DNA of 58,234 nt, from positions 9,187 to 67,420 of the forward strand of contig JANINJ010000002.1 in assembly GCA_024508855.1 (NCBI GenBank), in the 5' to 3' direction. The notes under the pieces were generated by a model, which made no database searches, was not told the origin of the DNA, and saw only the letters and a list, made by a program, of their open reading frames with translations. The stretch comes from Xanthobacteraceae bacterium. GTDB taxonomy: Bacteria > Pseudomonadota > Alphaproteobacteria > Rhizobiales > Xanthobacteraceae. Of this stretch, positions 7,689 to 17,182 are shown piece after piece; within the stretch, counting starts at the first letter, position 1, and each line of letters starts with the position of its first letter. The position numbers and the translations under genes were made by a program.

Positions 7689-10600
7689 ATGCCAATGTTC
7701 AAGACTGTTCTTGTCGCCAACCGCGGCGAGATTGCCGCCCGGATCATGCGCACGCTGCGCAACATGGGCATCCGCAGCATCGCGGTCCACTCCGATGCCG
7801 ACCGTAGCAGTCCTCACGTCGAACTCGCCGATGTCGCCGTCCACCTGCCGGGCAACAGCGCCAGCGAGACCTATCTGCGTGGCGATCTCATCATCGCCGC
7901 AGCGAAACAGCACGGCGCCAATGCCATTATCCCCGGCTACGGCTTCCTGTCGGAGAATGCTGACTTCGCCGAGCAGTGCGAGGCGGAGGGCATTGCCTTC
8001 ATCGGCCCCACGCCCGATCAGATCCGGCGCTTCGGGTTGAAGCACGCCTCGCGCGAGATTGCGGAAGCGGCGGGCGTGCCGCTGGTGCCGGGAACGGGCC
8101 TGCTGACGGGCCTGGCACAAGCGCAAATCGACGCGATGCGGCTCGGCTTTCCGGTGATGCTGAAGTCGACCGCCGGCGGCGGCGGCATCGGCCTCACGCG
8201 CTGCGGAAATCCGGATGAACTGGCAACCGCCTACGAGACCGTGCAGCGGCTGGCACAGAACTTCTTCAAGGATTCCGGCGTGTTTCTCGAACGTTGCATC
8301 GACGATGCGCGTCATGTCGAGGTACAGATTTTCGGCGACGGCCGGGGCAATGTCGCGGCTCTTGGCGAACGCGATTGCTCGCTCCAGCGCCGCAACCAGA
8401 AGGTCGTCGAGGAAACGCCTGCGCCGGACCTTCCCGCGGCGACGCGTAGGCGGATGCTGGAAGCGGCCGAAAAGCTCGGCATCGCCGTCGGCTATCGTTC
8501 GGCGGGGACCGTCGAATTCATCTACGACCGCGCGCGCGACGAATTCTACTTCCTCGAAGTCAATACGCGGCTGCAGGTCGAACATCCCGTGACGGAAAAC
8601 GTGCTCGGGATCGATCTTGTCGAATGGATGGTGCGGACCGCCGCGGCCGAGCCGCCCGATCTTGAAAAATTGCCGCAACCCAAGGGCGCTTCGATCGAGG
8701 TGCGGTTGTATGCGGAAGACCCGGCCCATGATTTTCAGCCGTCTCCGGGCGTGCTGACTGAGGTCGTCTTTCCCGACGATGCGCGGATCGACGGATGGAT
8801 CGCCACGGGAACCGAAGTCTCGCCGTTCTACGATCCGATGCTGGCGAAACTGATCGTGTACGGATCCGATCGTGCCGACGCGATCCGGAAAATGAATAAA
8901 GCGCTGGCGGCGACGCGCCTCTGCGGCATCGCGACCAATCTCGACTATCTCAGGCAGGTCGTCGCCTCGCCGATGTTCGCATCGGGCGACGTATCGACCA
9001 AGGCACTCTCACGGCTGGAGTATCGCGCGCATGCCATCGAGGTCGTGGCGCCCGGCACGTTCACAACGGTTCAGGATTATCCCGGCCGCACCGGCCACTG
9101 GGATGTCGGCGTGCCGCCGTCCGGCCCGATGGATGACTACGCCTTCCGGCTGGGCAATCGCATCGTCGGAAACAAGGACGATGCCGCCGGTCTCGAATGC
9201 ACGCTCGCAGGGCCGACGCTGAAATTCCATTCCGACACCGTCGTGGCGCTGACCGGCGCGGCGGCGGAGGCGACGCTCGACGGCATCCCCGTCGCATGGT
9301 GGGTTCCGATCCCCGTCCATGCCGGTCAGACCTTGAGCGTCGGACGCGCGACGTCCGGCTGCCGCACCTATCTTTCCGTGCAAGGAGGTCTCGATGTGCC
9401 GCTCTATCTCGGCAGCCGATCGACCTTCGTGCTCGGTCAGTTCGGCGGCCATGCCGGGCGCACGCTTCGCCCCGGCGACATGCTGCCGCTCGCCACTCGG
9501 CCTGCCGATGCACCGGCGATGGGCGCCGCTCCGGCGTCGCTGATCCCCGCCTACACATCGGAATGGGAAGTCGGCGTTCTCTACGGACCGCATGGCGCAC
9601 CGGATTTCTTTACCAGCGAGGCCATCGAAATGTTCTTCGATACCGCATGGGAGGTGCATTACAATTCGAACCGGCTCGGAATTCGCCTGCTCGGTCCGAA
9701 ACCGACCTGGACACGCAGCGACGGCGGCGAAGCCGGGCTGCATCCCTCCAACATTCACGACTGCGAATATGCCATCGGCTCGGTGAATTTCACCGGCGAC
9801 ATGCCGGTGATCCTGACGCGGGACGGGCCGAGCCTCGGTGGCTTCGTGTGCCCCGTCACCATCGCAAAGGCCGAACTGTGGAAAGTCGGACAGGCCAAGC
9901 CCGGCGACCGTATCCGCTTCAAGTCGATCACGTTCGACGACGCGCTGGCGCTCGAACAAGCCCAGGACCGGGCAATCGCCACGCTGTCACCGCTCGAACC
10001 GCTGCCGCCGGTGAAAGCCCCGGCGCTCGCGCCATCGGTCACCGTTTCCGCCACGGTCCTTGCCGCACTGCCGGCGAAAGGAGATCGCCCCGCCGTCGCC
10101 TATCGGCAGGCCGGCGACCGTTACATCCTGCTCGAATACGGTCCCAACGAACTCGACCTGCGCTATCGCTTCCGCATCCACGCCCTGATGGAAGAACTCA
10201 AAGTCCACCCAATTGACGGCATTCTTGAACTGTCGCCCGGCGTCCGTTCGCTGCAGATCAACTACGACAGCCGCGTGATTCATCAGAAGGCGCTGATCGA
10301 CGCATTGCTTGCAGCCGAAGAGCGCCTGCCGCCGGTCGAGACCATGAAACTGACGACGCGCGTGGTGCATCTGCCGATGACGTTCGAGGATTCCGCCACG
10401 CTCGACGCCGTCACGCGATATCGGGAGACCGTGCGGGACAGCGCGCCGTGGCTGCCGAACAATGTCGACTTCATCCAGCGCATCAATGGCCTCCCCAGCC
10501 GCAACGATGTGAGGGACATCATCTTCAAGACCAGCTACATGGTGCTCGGCCTCGGCGACGTCTATCTCGGCGCGCCATGCGCCGTGCCGGTCGATCCGCG

Positions 10601-11294
10601 CCATCGGCTGCTGACCTCGAAATACAACCCCGCGCGTACCTTCACCGCAGAAGGCACCGTTGGCATCGGCGGAGTCTATATGTGCGTCTATGGCATGGAC
10701 AGTCCGGGCGGCTATCAGCTCGTCGGCCGCACGTTGCCGATCTGGAACAAGTTTTTGAAGAACCCGGTATTCGCACCGGGCGAGCCGTGGCTGCTGCGCT
10801 TCTTCGATCAGGTCCGCTTTTATCCCGTGGAGGAGGACGAACTGACGCGGTTACGCGAGGATTTTCGCGCCGGCCGCGCCACGATCCGGATCGAGGAAGA
10901 AGTCTTCGACCTCGGCGCCTATCACGCTTTCCTCGAGCGCGAGGCAGATTCCATCGCTACGTTCAAAGCACGGCAGAAGATTGCATTCGAGGAAGAGGTG
11001 TCGCGCTGGCAGGCGCAAGGAGCGCTCACGGCCGAGATCGAAGAGGAAATTTTGGTTGAGGAAGAGGAGATCGACGGACATCTGGTATCCTCCGATATCC
11101 ACGGCAACGTCTGGAAAGTGCTGGTGGAGGAAGGCCAATCCATCGAGGCCGGCACGCCCATCGTGATCCTGGAAGCGATGAAGACCGAGCTGAGCATCAT
11201 CGCGCCGCTTGCCGGCATCGTGCGTACGCTCTATTGCCGTGCGGGCCGACAGGTCACGACCGGCGATCGGCTCCTCGTCATCGAACCCGCCTGA
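7689..11294 (+). CDS. Biotin-dependent urea carboxylase (urea amidolyase component)
   Basis: About 1,201 residues; carboxylates urea to allophanate using ATP and bicarbonate. Domains in order: biotin carboxylase (residues 1 to about 450; VANRGEIAARI, ATP-grasp loop AGGGGIGLT, EVNTRLQVEHPVTE); an AHS2 (KipA-like) region from about 460 (TTVQDYPGRTGHWDVGVPPSGPMDD); an AHS1 (KipI-like) region from about 810 (DRYILLEYGPNELDLRYRF); then a C-terminal biotinyl domain with the biotinylated Lys1165 in LEAMKTE. The start at 7689 (MPMFKTVLVANRGEI) is chosen from the family N-terminus. Some relatives prefer guanidine, but the adjacent Urt transporter and the following allophanate hydrolase favour urea. 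No DUF1989 carboxyguanidine deiminase genes are present, which also argues against guanidine. Confidence 0.9.
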   Translation: MPMFKTVLVANRGEIAARIMRTLRNMGIRSIAVHSDADRSSPHVELADVAVHLPGNSASETYLRGDLIIAAAKQHGANAIIPGYGFLSENADFAEQCEAEGIAFIGPTPDQIRRFGLKHASREIAEAAGVPLVPGTGLLTGLAQAQIDAMRLGFPVMLKSTAGGGGIGLTRCGNPDELATAYETVQRLAQNFFKDSGVFLERCIDDARHVEVQIFGDGRGNVAALGERDCSLQRRNQKVVEETPAPDLPAATRRRMLEAAEKLGIAVGYRSAGTVEFIYDRARDEFYFLEVNTRLQVEHPVTENVLGIDLVEWMVRTAAAEPPDLEKLPQPKGASIEVRLYAEDPAHDFQPSPGVLTEVVFPDDARIDGWIATGTEVSPFYDPMLAKLIVYGSDRADAIRKMNKALAATRLCGIATNLDYLRQVVASPMFASGDVSTKALSRLEYRAHAIEVVAPGTFTTVQDYPGRTGHWDVGVPPSGPMDDYAFRLGNRIVGNKDDAAGLECTLAGPTLKFHSDTVVALTGAAAEATLDGIPVAWWVPIPVHAGQTLSVGRATSGCRTYLSVQGGLDVPLYLGSRSTFVLGQFGGHAGRTLRPGDMLPLATRPADAPAMGAAPASLIPAYTSEWEVGVLYGPHGAPDFFTSEAIEMFFDTAWEVHYNSNRLGIRLLGPKPTWTRSDGGEAGLHPSNIHDCEYAIGSVNFTGDMPVILTRDGPSLGGFVCPVTIAKAELWKVGQAKPGDRIRFKSITFDDALALEQAQDRAIATLSPLEPLPPVKAPALAPSVTVSATVLAALPAKGDRPAVAYRQAGDRYILLEYGPNELDLRYRFRIHALMEELKVHPIDGILELSPGVRSLQINYDSRVIHQKALIDALLAAEERLPPVETMKLTTRVVHLPMTFEDSATLDAVTRYRETVRDSAPWLPNNVDFIQRINGLPSRNDVRDIIFKTSYMVLGLGDVYLGAPCAVPVDPRHRLLTSKYNPARTFTAEGTVGIGGVYMCVYGMDSPGGYQLVGRTLPIWNKFLKNPVFAPGEPWLLRFFDQVRFYPVEEDELTRLREDFRAGRATIRIEEEVFDLGAYHAFLEREADSIATFKARQKIAFEEEVSRWQAQGALTAEIEEEILVEEEEIDGHLVSSDIHGNVWKVLVEEGQSIEAGTPIVILEAMKTELSIIAPLAGIVRTLYCRAGRQVTTGDRLLVIEPA

Positions 11295-11302
11295 GTAAAT
11301 TC

Positions 11303-13111
11303 ATGTTGCCGGCATTTCCGACGATTGCTGACCTCCACGCCGCTTATGCCAAGGGAGAACAGCCTACCACGATCATTTCCGAAATCTATCGGCGCATCGC
11401 CGCAGTAAACGATCCGGGAATTTTCATCACGCTGCTGCCCGAATCCGATGCGCACGCAGCGGCGGAAAAGCTTGGGCCTTTCGATCCAGTCGCCAAGCCG
11501 CTCTGGGGCATTCCCTTCGCGGTGAAGGACAATATCGACGTTGCGGGCATTCCCACGACGGCGGCATGCCCCGACTTCACGTACACACCAGGCGAAACGG
11601 CATTCGCGGTGCAACGACTGCTCGATGCTGGCGCCATCCTGATCGGCAAGACCAACCTCGATCAATTCGCCACCGGGCTTGTCGGCGTGCGCACGCCATA
11701 CGCAGTGCCGCACAATGCGTTCGATCCAGCATATGTTCCAGGCGGATCGAGCAGCGGCTCCGCGGTTGCAGTGGCGCACGGCCTCGTCACCTTCGCGCTG
11801 GGCACCGACACGGCGGGCTCAGGCCGCGTGCCGGCGGGGCTGAACAACATCGTCGGATTGAAGCCATCGCTCGGCAGCGTCTCGGCCCGCGGCGGCGTGC
11901 CGGCGTGCCGGACGCTCGATACCTTCTCGGTCTTTGCCGGGACCGTCGCCGATGCCGACGCCGCCTATCGCGTGATGCAGGTCTACGATTCGAAGGACGC
12001 CTATTCGCGCGCGTTGCCGGTACCGGCTCAGCCCGGCTCGATTCCTCCCGGCTTACGCATCGGCGTGCCGGATGCGAGCAGCCGCCGTTTCGGCGGCGAT
12101 GGATTATCGGAAGCCGCGTTCGAAGCTGCGCTTGGCGATCTTGAAAGCATCGCGGGCGGCAAGAAATTCACGGCCGTCGATATGACTGCGTTGTTCGACG
12201 TCGCCAATCTGCTTTACAGCGGCCCGTGGGTCGCGGAGCGCTATCATGCGGTTCGCAACCTGATCGAGAACAACCCGGACTCGCTTCACCCGACGACGAA
12301 GCGCATCATTTCCGGTGCGACGTCCTACAGCGCCGCCGATACATTCGATGGGCTGTACAAACTGGCGGAGCTACGCCGCGCGGCAGAGCCGATCTGGAAC
12401 ATGATCGACGTGCTCGTGGTCCCCACCTATCCGCGGCCGCGCACCGTTGCCGATCTCGAATCCGATCCGGTCGGTCCCAACAGCGAACTCGGAACCTATA
12501 CGAATTTCGTCAACCTGCTGGACCTGTGCGCGCTCGCCGTTCCCGGCCGGTTTCGAGGCGACGGCTTTCCGTCTGGCGTGACCTTGATCGCGCCTCGGGG
12601 AAAGGATGGTCTTCTCGCGGCGGTCGGCGCGCGGCTGCATTCGGCCTCCGGCGTCCCGATCGGTCATACCAATGCGCCACTGCCGCAATCGAAAGATGCT
12701 CTCGCGGTTGCCGCACCCGGCGAGATCGAGCTTGTTGTCGTCGGCGCGCATCTGTCCGGCATGCCGCTCAACCATGAACTGACCAGCCGCAATGCACGCT
12801 TTCTGCGCGCCGGCGTAACGTCGCCGGACTACAAGCTCTATGCGCTGGCGGGCGGACCGCCGTTCCGGCCGGGCCTGATGCGTGTCGCATCCGGCAGCGG
12901 AACGCCGATTGCGACCGAAGTCTGGGCGCTGACACCCGAAGCGCTCGGAAACTTCATGGCGGGAGTTCCCAGCCCCCTCGGCATCGGCACCACCACGCTT
13001 GCCGATGGCACTTCCCCCAAGGGCTTCATCGTCGAAGCCGAAGGCATCGTCGGCGCGAAAGACGTGTCGGAATTCGGCGGCTGGCGCGCGTATATCGCGA
13101 GCCTCCGGTAA
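11303..13111 (+). CDS. atzF: Allophanate hydrolase
   Basis: Hydrolyses allophanate from the preceding carboxylase to ammonia and carbon dioxide; 602 residues. The N-terminal amidase-signature domain shows the Ser-cisSer-Lys triad: Lys in FAVKDNIDVAG, Ser in GGSSSGSAVAVAHG and Ser in TDTAGSGRVPAG. The C-terminal domain from about residue 440 (ELVVVGAHLSGMPLNHELTSRNA) is the second domain of AtzF/DUR1,2 enzymes, so the protein is full length. It starts 8 bases after the carboxylase stop. Together the two genes equal a split version of the fused yeast urea amidolyase. The symbol is given by family. Confidence 0.93.
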   Translation: MLPAFPTIADLHAAYAKGEQPTTIISEIYRRIAAVNDPGIFITLLPESDAHAAAEKLGPFDPVAKPLWGIPFAVKDNIDVAGIPTTAACPDFTYTPGETAFAVQRLLDAGAILIGKTNLDQFATGLVGVRTPYAVPHNAFDPAYVPGGSSSGSAVAVAHGLVTFALGTDTAGSGRVPAGLNNIVGLKPSLGSVSARGGVPACRTLDTFSVFAGTVADADAAYRVMQVYDSKDAYSRALPVPAQPGSIPPGLRIGVPDASSRRFGGDGLSEAAFEAALGDLESIAGGKKFTAVDMTALFDVANLLYSGPWVAERYHAVRNLIENNPDSLHPTTKRIISGATSYSAADTFDGLYKLAELRRAAEPIWNMIDVLVVPTYPRPRTVADLESDPVGPNSELGTYTNFVNLLDLCALAVPGRFRGDGFPSGVTLIAPRGKDGLLAAVGARLHSASGVPIGHTNAPLPQSKDALAVAAPGEIELVVVGAHLSGMPLNHELTSRNARFLRAGVTSPDYKLYALAGGPPFRPGLMRVASGSGTPIATEVWALTPEALGNFMAGVPSPLGIGTTTLADGTSPKGFIVEAEGIVGAKDVSEFGGWRAYIASLR

Positions 13112-13132
13112 TGTGAGAATCCGCGGCGAGAT

Positions 13133-14881
13133 CTAGTTCGATTTCGTTTTCACATAACGGCCCGGCGCCGGCTCGGTCGGGCGGTATTGCGCATTGCCCG
13201 GTTGCGTCGGTGCGGGAATGGTGCCGCTGGAATGCCGCTTCATCCACGCGATCCAGTCCGGCCACCAGCTTCCCGGCTGCTGCGTGGCATTCTCGAACCA
13301 GCTTTCCGGCTCTGATCCGAGATCATCGTTCAGCCAATGGCTCCGCTTGTTGCGTGCAGGCGGGTTGATGACGCCGGCGACGTGACCGCTCGCGGCCAGC
13401 ACAAAGCGAGGATTGTTGCCGATCAGGCCCCTTGACCGGTATGCCGTTTTCCACGGAACGATATGATCCTCGCGGGACGCGAGAAGATAGACCGGCACCT
13501 GCACCTTCGACAGATCGACCGGTACGCCACACTGCGTCGTCTTGCCCGGCACCTTGATGTTGTTTTCGAGGTAGGCATTGCGCGTGTACCAGCAGTACAT
13601 CGGGCCCGGCAGGCTGACGCTGTCGGAATCCCAATACAGCAAGTCGAACGCATCCGGCGTCGCGCCCTTGAGATAGCTGTCCACCACATAGCGCCAGATC
13701 AGATCGTTGGCGCGCAGCGTCCCGAACGTGAATGCCAGCTCCTTGCCCGGAAGAATACCCCCCTTCCCGATCGTCGCCTCGCGCAACGCGACCGATGGTC
13801 CGTCGATCAACAAGCCGATTTCGCCGGTGTCGGAGAAGTCCAACATGGTCGTCAGCAACGTGATGGTCGCAAGCCGGTCCTGCTGCTGCCGCGCGGCCAG
13901 CACTGCCGCCGCGCAACTGAGGATGGTGCCGCCGACGCAAAACCCGAGCGCATGAACCTTTTCGGAGCCGGTGATTTCGCGGACGATGTCGATCGCCTGC
14001 AGCGGTCCTTTTTCCAGATAATCGTCCCATGTCAGATGGCCGATTTCAGGCACGGCGCTACGCCATGAGATGAGGAAGACATGCTGGCCCTGTGCGACGG
14101 CGTATTCGACCAGCGAGTTTCCGGCACCGAGATCGAGGAGATAGTATTTGTTGATGCAGGGAGGCACCATCAACAGCGGCGTCTTCTCGACATCGGCGGT
14201 CTGCGGTGTGTACTGGATCAATTGAATCAGTTCGTTTTCGAAGATCACCGTGCCCGGCGTAGTCGCAAGATTGCCGCCGACCTCGAAGGCAGCTTCATCG
14301 ACGCGGGTGATACGGCCCTTCCGCACGTCTTCGATCAAATTCCTCATCCCGTCGGCCAGGCTGGCGGATCTTGTCTCGATCGCCTTCCGGATCACTTCGG
14401 GATTGGTCGCAGGGAAGTTCGCGGGGCTCATCGCGTCGATATATTGACGCGCATAGAACTTGAGCTGCAGCTTGGTCTTGTCATCGACATGCGCGTTGTC
14501 GACGAAGTCGTACAGTTGCTTGGAGTTCAACAGGTAGGCCTGCTTGAGGAGATCGTAATACGGCTCCATCTGCCAGGCATTGTCCTTGAAGCGCTTGTCG
14601 CCTTTGGACAATTCGGCAACCGGGTGATTGCCGCCCGAAAAGGCCTGAAGGAATGCGGAATTCCAGAACCGCCAGAATTCCTTGATCTGCCGCAACTGCT
14701 CGCGCTGCAGGTCGGCGATCAATCCGAACGGAAAGATTTGCCGCGAAGGTTCTTCGCCGTTTTCACCCACTCCCGCCGCGGACACCAGAGCATCGTCGAA
14801 CTTTCTCAACACGCTCTGTCCCGAATACATCAGGCTTTCGAGATACTCGGCGGCATTGGTCGGCAATCGCGGGTCAGTCAT
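13133..14881 (-). CDS. phaC: Polyhydroxyalkanoate synthase
   Basis: Polymerises hydroxyacyl-CoA into storage granules. The 582-residue protein has the lipase-like box GFCVGGT with the nucleophile Cys315, the catalytic Asp in SREDHIVPWKTAYR and the His in ASGHVAGVINPP. The length and the conserved N-terminal domain (FWRFWNSAFLQAFSG) fit a class I enzyme. The start at 14881 is the first Met giving the usual N-terminus; the frame continues upstream without support. It is convergent with the allophanate hydrolase gene (22-base gap), and a phasin gene lies upstream in the same direction, which supports the PHA assignment. Confidence 0.94.
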   Translation of the reverse strand: MTDPRLPTNAAEYLESLMYSGQSVLRKFDDALVSAAGVGENGEEPSRQIFPFGLIADLQREQLRQIKEFWRFWNSAFLQAFSGGNHPVAELSKGDKRFKDNAWQMEPYYDLLKQAYLLNSKQLYDFVDNAHVDDKTKLQLKFYARQYIDAMSPANFPATNPEVIRKAIETRSASLADGMRNLIEDVRKGRITRVDEAAFEVGGNLATTPGTVIFENELIQLIQYTPQTADVEKTPLLMVPPCINKYYLLDLGAGNSLVEYAVAQGQHVFLISWRSAVPEIGHLTWDDYLEKGPLQAIDIVREITGSEKVHALGFCVGGTILSCAAAVLAARQQQDRLATITLLTTMLDFSDTGEIGLLIDGPSVALREATIGKGGILPGKELAFTFGTLRANDLIWRYVVDSYLKGATPDAFDLLYWDSDSVSLPGPMYCWYTRNAYLENNIKVPGKTTQCGVPVDLSKVQVPVYLLASREDHIVPWKTAYRSRGLIGNNPRFVLAASGHVAGVINPPARNKRSHWLNDDLGSEPESWFENATQQPGSWWPDWIAWMKRHSSGTIPAPTQPGNAQYRPTEPAPGRYVKTKSN

Positions 14882-15054
14882 TGAGTGCGATTCTCCAGAA
14901 GCTGGGATTGCAGGTTCGATCGGACAGCAGCGGCCGGCATGCGTCTTCATCCACGCAACTCATCACCTCGTTAAAGGCGAAGAGTTTCTTGCTGCGCGAT
15001 GGCTGCGTTGAAGCTGCGCTGACCATTGAAACAGTTCGCGTGCGAAGCTGCGCC

Positions 15055-15483
15055 TTAATCCTTCTTGCCGAAATTGCGCATGCTTTCCATGTTGTCCTCG
15101 AAGCGCTTGCGCACGACGTCGAAAGCGTCCTTCTGCGATTTTGTGGCCATTTCCGCCAGTTCGCGCATATTGCTCAGGGCCTTCTCAAATCCCTGCTTGG
15201 CAAGCTCGGTGCGCTTCTTGACGGCGTCTTCCTGTCGCGCATCGGCCACCGCCTGCTTCATCGTTTCCTGCAGGATTTCAGATTGCCGGCGAACCAGCGC
15301 CTGCCATCCCTCGAAGGCGATCTTGTTGGCTTCCACGAGCGCTTCGATGTTCTTGCGTTCGCGATCGACGAGCGCCGCGAAATCGACGCCGGGCAACCGA
15401 AACTGATTCAACATCTTCGCGAAATCGAAAGACGGCATCTCGCTGGTACGGTTCTTTTCAGTGGGTTTGCTGTCGTCGGCCAT
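15055..15483 (-). CDS. Phasin family protein
   Basis: Small helical protein of about 142 residues, rich in charged and amphipathic segments with no signal peptide; phasins coat polyhydroxyalkanoate granules. The core VDFAALVDRERKNIEALVEANKIAFEGWQALVRRQSEIL matches the phasin family, and the remainder is heptad-like helix. The ATG at 15483 is preferred over the GTG at 15492 because AAGG lies 8 bases before it. The gene is upstream of phaC, same strand, with a gap of about 170 bases, consistent with a shared role. Confidence 0.85.
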   Translation of the reverse strand: MADDSKPTEKNRTSEMPSFDFAKMLNQFRLPGVDFAALVDRERKNIEALVEANKIAFEGWQALVRRQSEILQETMKQAVADARQEDAVKKRTELAKQGFEKALSNMRELAEMATKSQKDAFDVVRKRFEDNMESMRNFGKKD

Positions 15484-15492
15484 CACGCTCAC

Positions 15493-15979
15493 CTTTGGGT
15501 TGATTCAACACCCGCACGACATCTGTCGTACCTCATCAAAGGTGCCACTCCGCAAAAACCTGTCAAGCGAACAATGGCCGCACAACGGAAGGCGCGAACG
15601 ACTTGATGATGAAATCGATAAAGCAACGCGCGCAGACTTGAACCTGATACCGCTACACGTGGCCTCGCTGACCGTGCGAGCCGCTTGTGCAATGCGATGC
15701 GCCTTCGCGAGTTTCTATTACTCGGATGAAAGCGCTATTCGTCGAGCAAGGCGTCGGCCTTGGCTAGCCGGAAAACGATAACTTCTGCGTGTCAAAGCCG
15801 ATGCCGGTTTTGCCGCATGTGCTGTGGCCTGTATATTGGTCCCGGGCCTCCCCGATCGATCGGGCCGGCGCCGGATGCCGGTACGACCGGCTACCGCCAA
15901 AGCAATGTGCCGCGAAACTTCGATCAGCCGAGCCCGTTTCTGTTTGTGGTATCCCTGTCACCCGTGAGGGCTGATCCAC
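15493..15979. other. Intergenic region upstream of the phasin gene
   Basis: A gap of 487 bases between the divergent phasin gene and a small unknown gene. The open frames on both strands lack ribosome sites and recognisable products. Around 15845-15895 there is a G+C-rich stretch with several short inverted repeats (GATCGATC; GCCGGCGCCGG). I see no defined promoter by eye. Confidence 0.4.
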
Positions 15980-16207
15980 ATGGACCTGGTAGAACTCGTC
16001 ATAACCGTCTGTGCCATCGCCGCACCGATGAACTGTCACGAAGACCATCTTCAGTTCACCTGGCATGGCTCGCTGCAACAATGCGCGATGGGGGCTCCGC
16101 CCTATATTGCGCAATGGATCGGCGAGCATCCGAAATGGAGCGCCGTGCGCTGGCGTTGCGAATATCCGCACTCCGGCGACAAGGCAGATAACGGCTCGAC
16201 ATTATGA
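15980..16207 (+). CDS. Small conserved hypothetical protein (75 aa)
   Basis: A 75-residue protein with three cysteines (MNCHEDHLQF, LQQCAMGA, WRCEYP) and the segment IAQWIGEHPKWSAVRWRCEYP. From memory, similar short proteins of unknown function are widespread in Bradyrhizobium and relatives. There is no clear signal sequence, although the N-terminus VELVITVCAIAAP is hydrophobic. No role can be assigned. It lies at the edge of the methanol region; whether it belongs to that region is unclear. Confidence 0.65.
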   Translation: MDLVELVITVCAIAAPMNCHEDHLQFTWHGSLQQCAMGAPPYIAQWIGEHPKWSAVRWRCEYPHSGDKADNGSTL

Positions 16208-16247
16208 AGCTGCCGCGGACGGCGCCGGCCAATGCGTCAGCGGAATG

Positions 16248-16595
16248 CTATTTGCTGCAGTCGCGTAAATCCTTGTCGGCGATCGAGAACACCGCATTCG
16301 CTTTGATCTCGATGTCCCGCACGACGCAGGCGCGTCCGTCAGGGTAGCCGACCTTGGCATCGTAGCGCCCCGGCGCAACCTCCGTGATCCGCAGCCGCTC
16401 GTCGTGATCGACTTCCTTGTCCTTGTCGTTCAGCGTCTGGTTGGGACCCCAGGCGTTCTGACCGGCGGGCGATAATTGAAAGTTCGAGATCGTAGCCGTC
16501 GTCAGATTCCACAGCCGGATGCCCTTCTCCCGAGCAACAAGCGGCCCGGACATCGCGAACAGGATGGCACCCGAAATGATCAGTTCACGTCGCAT
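16248..16595 (-). CDS. Exported hypothetical protein (115 aa)
   Basis: A 115-residue protein with a signal peptide (MRRELIISGAILFAMSGPLVA) and a small mature domain beginning REKGIRLWNLTTATISNFQLSPAG. The mature part has two cysteines (RACVVRD and LRDCSK) that could form a disulphide, and the pattern looks beta-rich. I recognise similar proteins in Bradyrhizobium-type genomes but know no function. It is convergent with the 75-residue gene and divergent from the 119-residue gene at 16772. Confidence 0.65.
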   Translation of the reverse strand: MRRELIISGAILFAMSGPLVAREKGIRLWNLTTATISNFQLSPAGQNAWGPNQTLNDKDKEVDHDERLRITEVAPGRYDAKVGYPDGRACVVRDIEIKANAVFSIADKDLRDCSK

Positions 16596-16771
16596 GGTAA
16601 CTCCCGAAGCTGGGATCGACTTCCTTGTCGGCCAGGTTCAGCATAGCTTGGGAGCGACGGAAGACAACCGCGCGAACGGAATTGCGCTCCCGCAGTGTTC
16701 GGGAACATTTCCCGGGAGCACCTTTGCTCCTATAATAATGTCGCCTCCCGGATAGCCGCAGGAGAACCAGA

Positions 16772-17131
16772 GTGTCATATGTTCGGCCGGTTCAATTCGT
16801 CATCTGTATCTTCGGCGCGCTGATCTCGTCCATCGCCTTCGGGCAAGCCGACGAGCTCAATGACTACCCCACCGCGACCCGCGCCGACTACGTATTCGGA
16901 TGTATGAAGGCGAACGGCGAGACGCAGCACACGCTCGATCAATGCTCCTGCTCGATCGATGTCGTCGCGTCGCTGCTGCCCTACGATCGATATGTCACCG
17001 CCGAGACCGTGATCCGGATGGCGCAGGTGCACGGCAATCTCGGCGGCCAATTCCGCTCCTCCGCACAGGCAGCAAGCGCGCTCAAAGACCTGCGTAGCGC
17101 ACAGGCCGAGGCCGAGGTCCGGTGCTTCTAA
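16772..17131 (+). CDS. Exported Cys-containing hypothetical protein near the XoxF cluster (119 aa)
   Basis: A protein of 119 residues beginning at GTG, with AGGAG 7 bases upstream. It has a signal peptide (VQFVICIFGALISSIAFG) and a mature domain with the cysteines VFGCMKANG, DQCSCSIDVV and VRCF. The CSCSID motif followed by VASLLPYDRYVTAETV is distinctive. Small exported proteins of this sort occur beside methanol dehydrogenase genes in rhizobia, as I recall. A periplasmic folding or redox accessory role is only a guess. Confidence 0.7.
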   Translation: MSYVRPVQFVICIFGALISSIAFGQADELNDYPTATRADYVFGCMKANGETQHTLDQCSCSIDVVASLLPYDRYVTAETVIRMAQVHGNLGGQFRSSAQAASALKDLRSAQAEAEVRCF

Positions 17132-17182
17132 GACGCCTCATTCAAGCCCGATGGCGCAACACCGGAAACAGCAAGTCATCGG

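Noticed and set aside
13463-14884. Plus-strand frames opposite phaC
   Set aside because: Shadow of phaC, which carries all catalytic residues on the minus strand.
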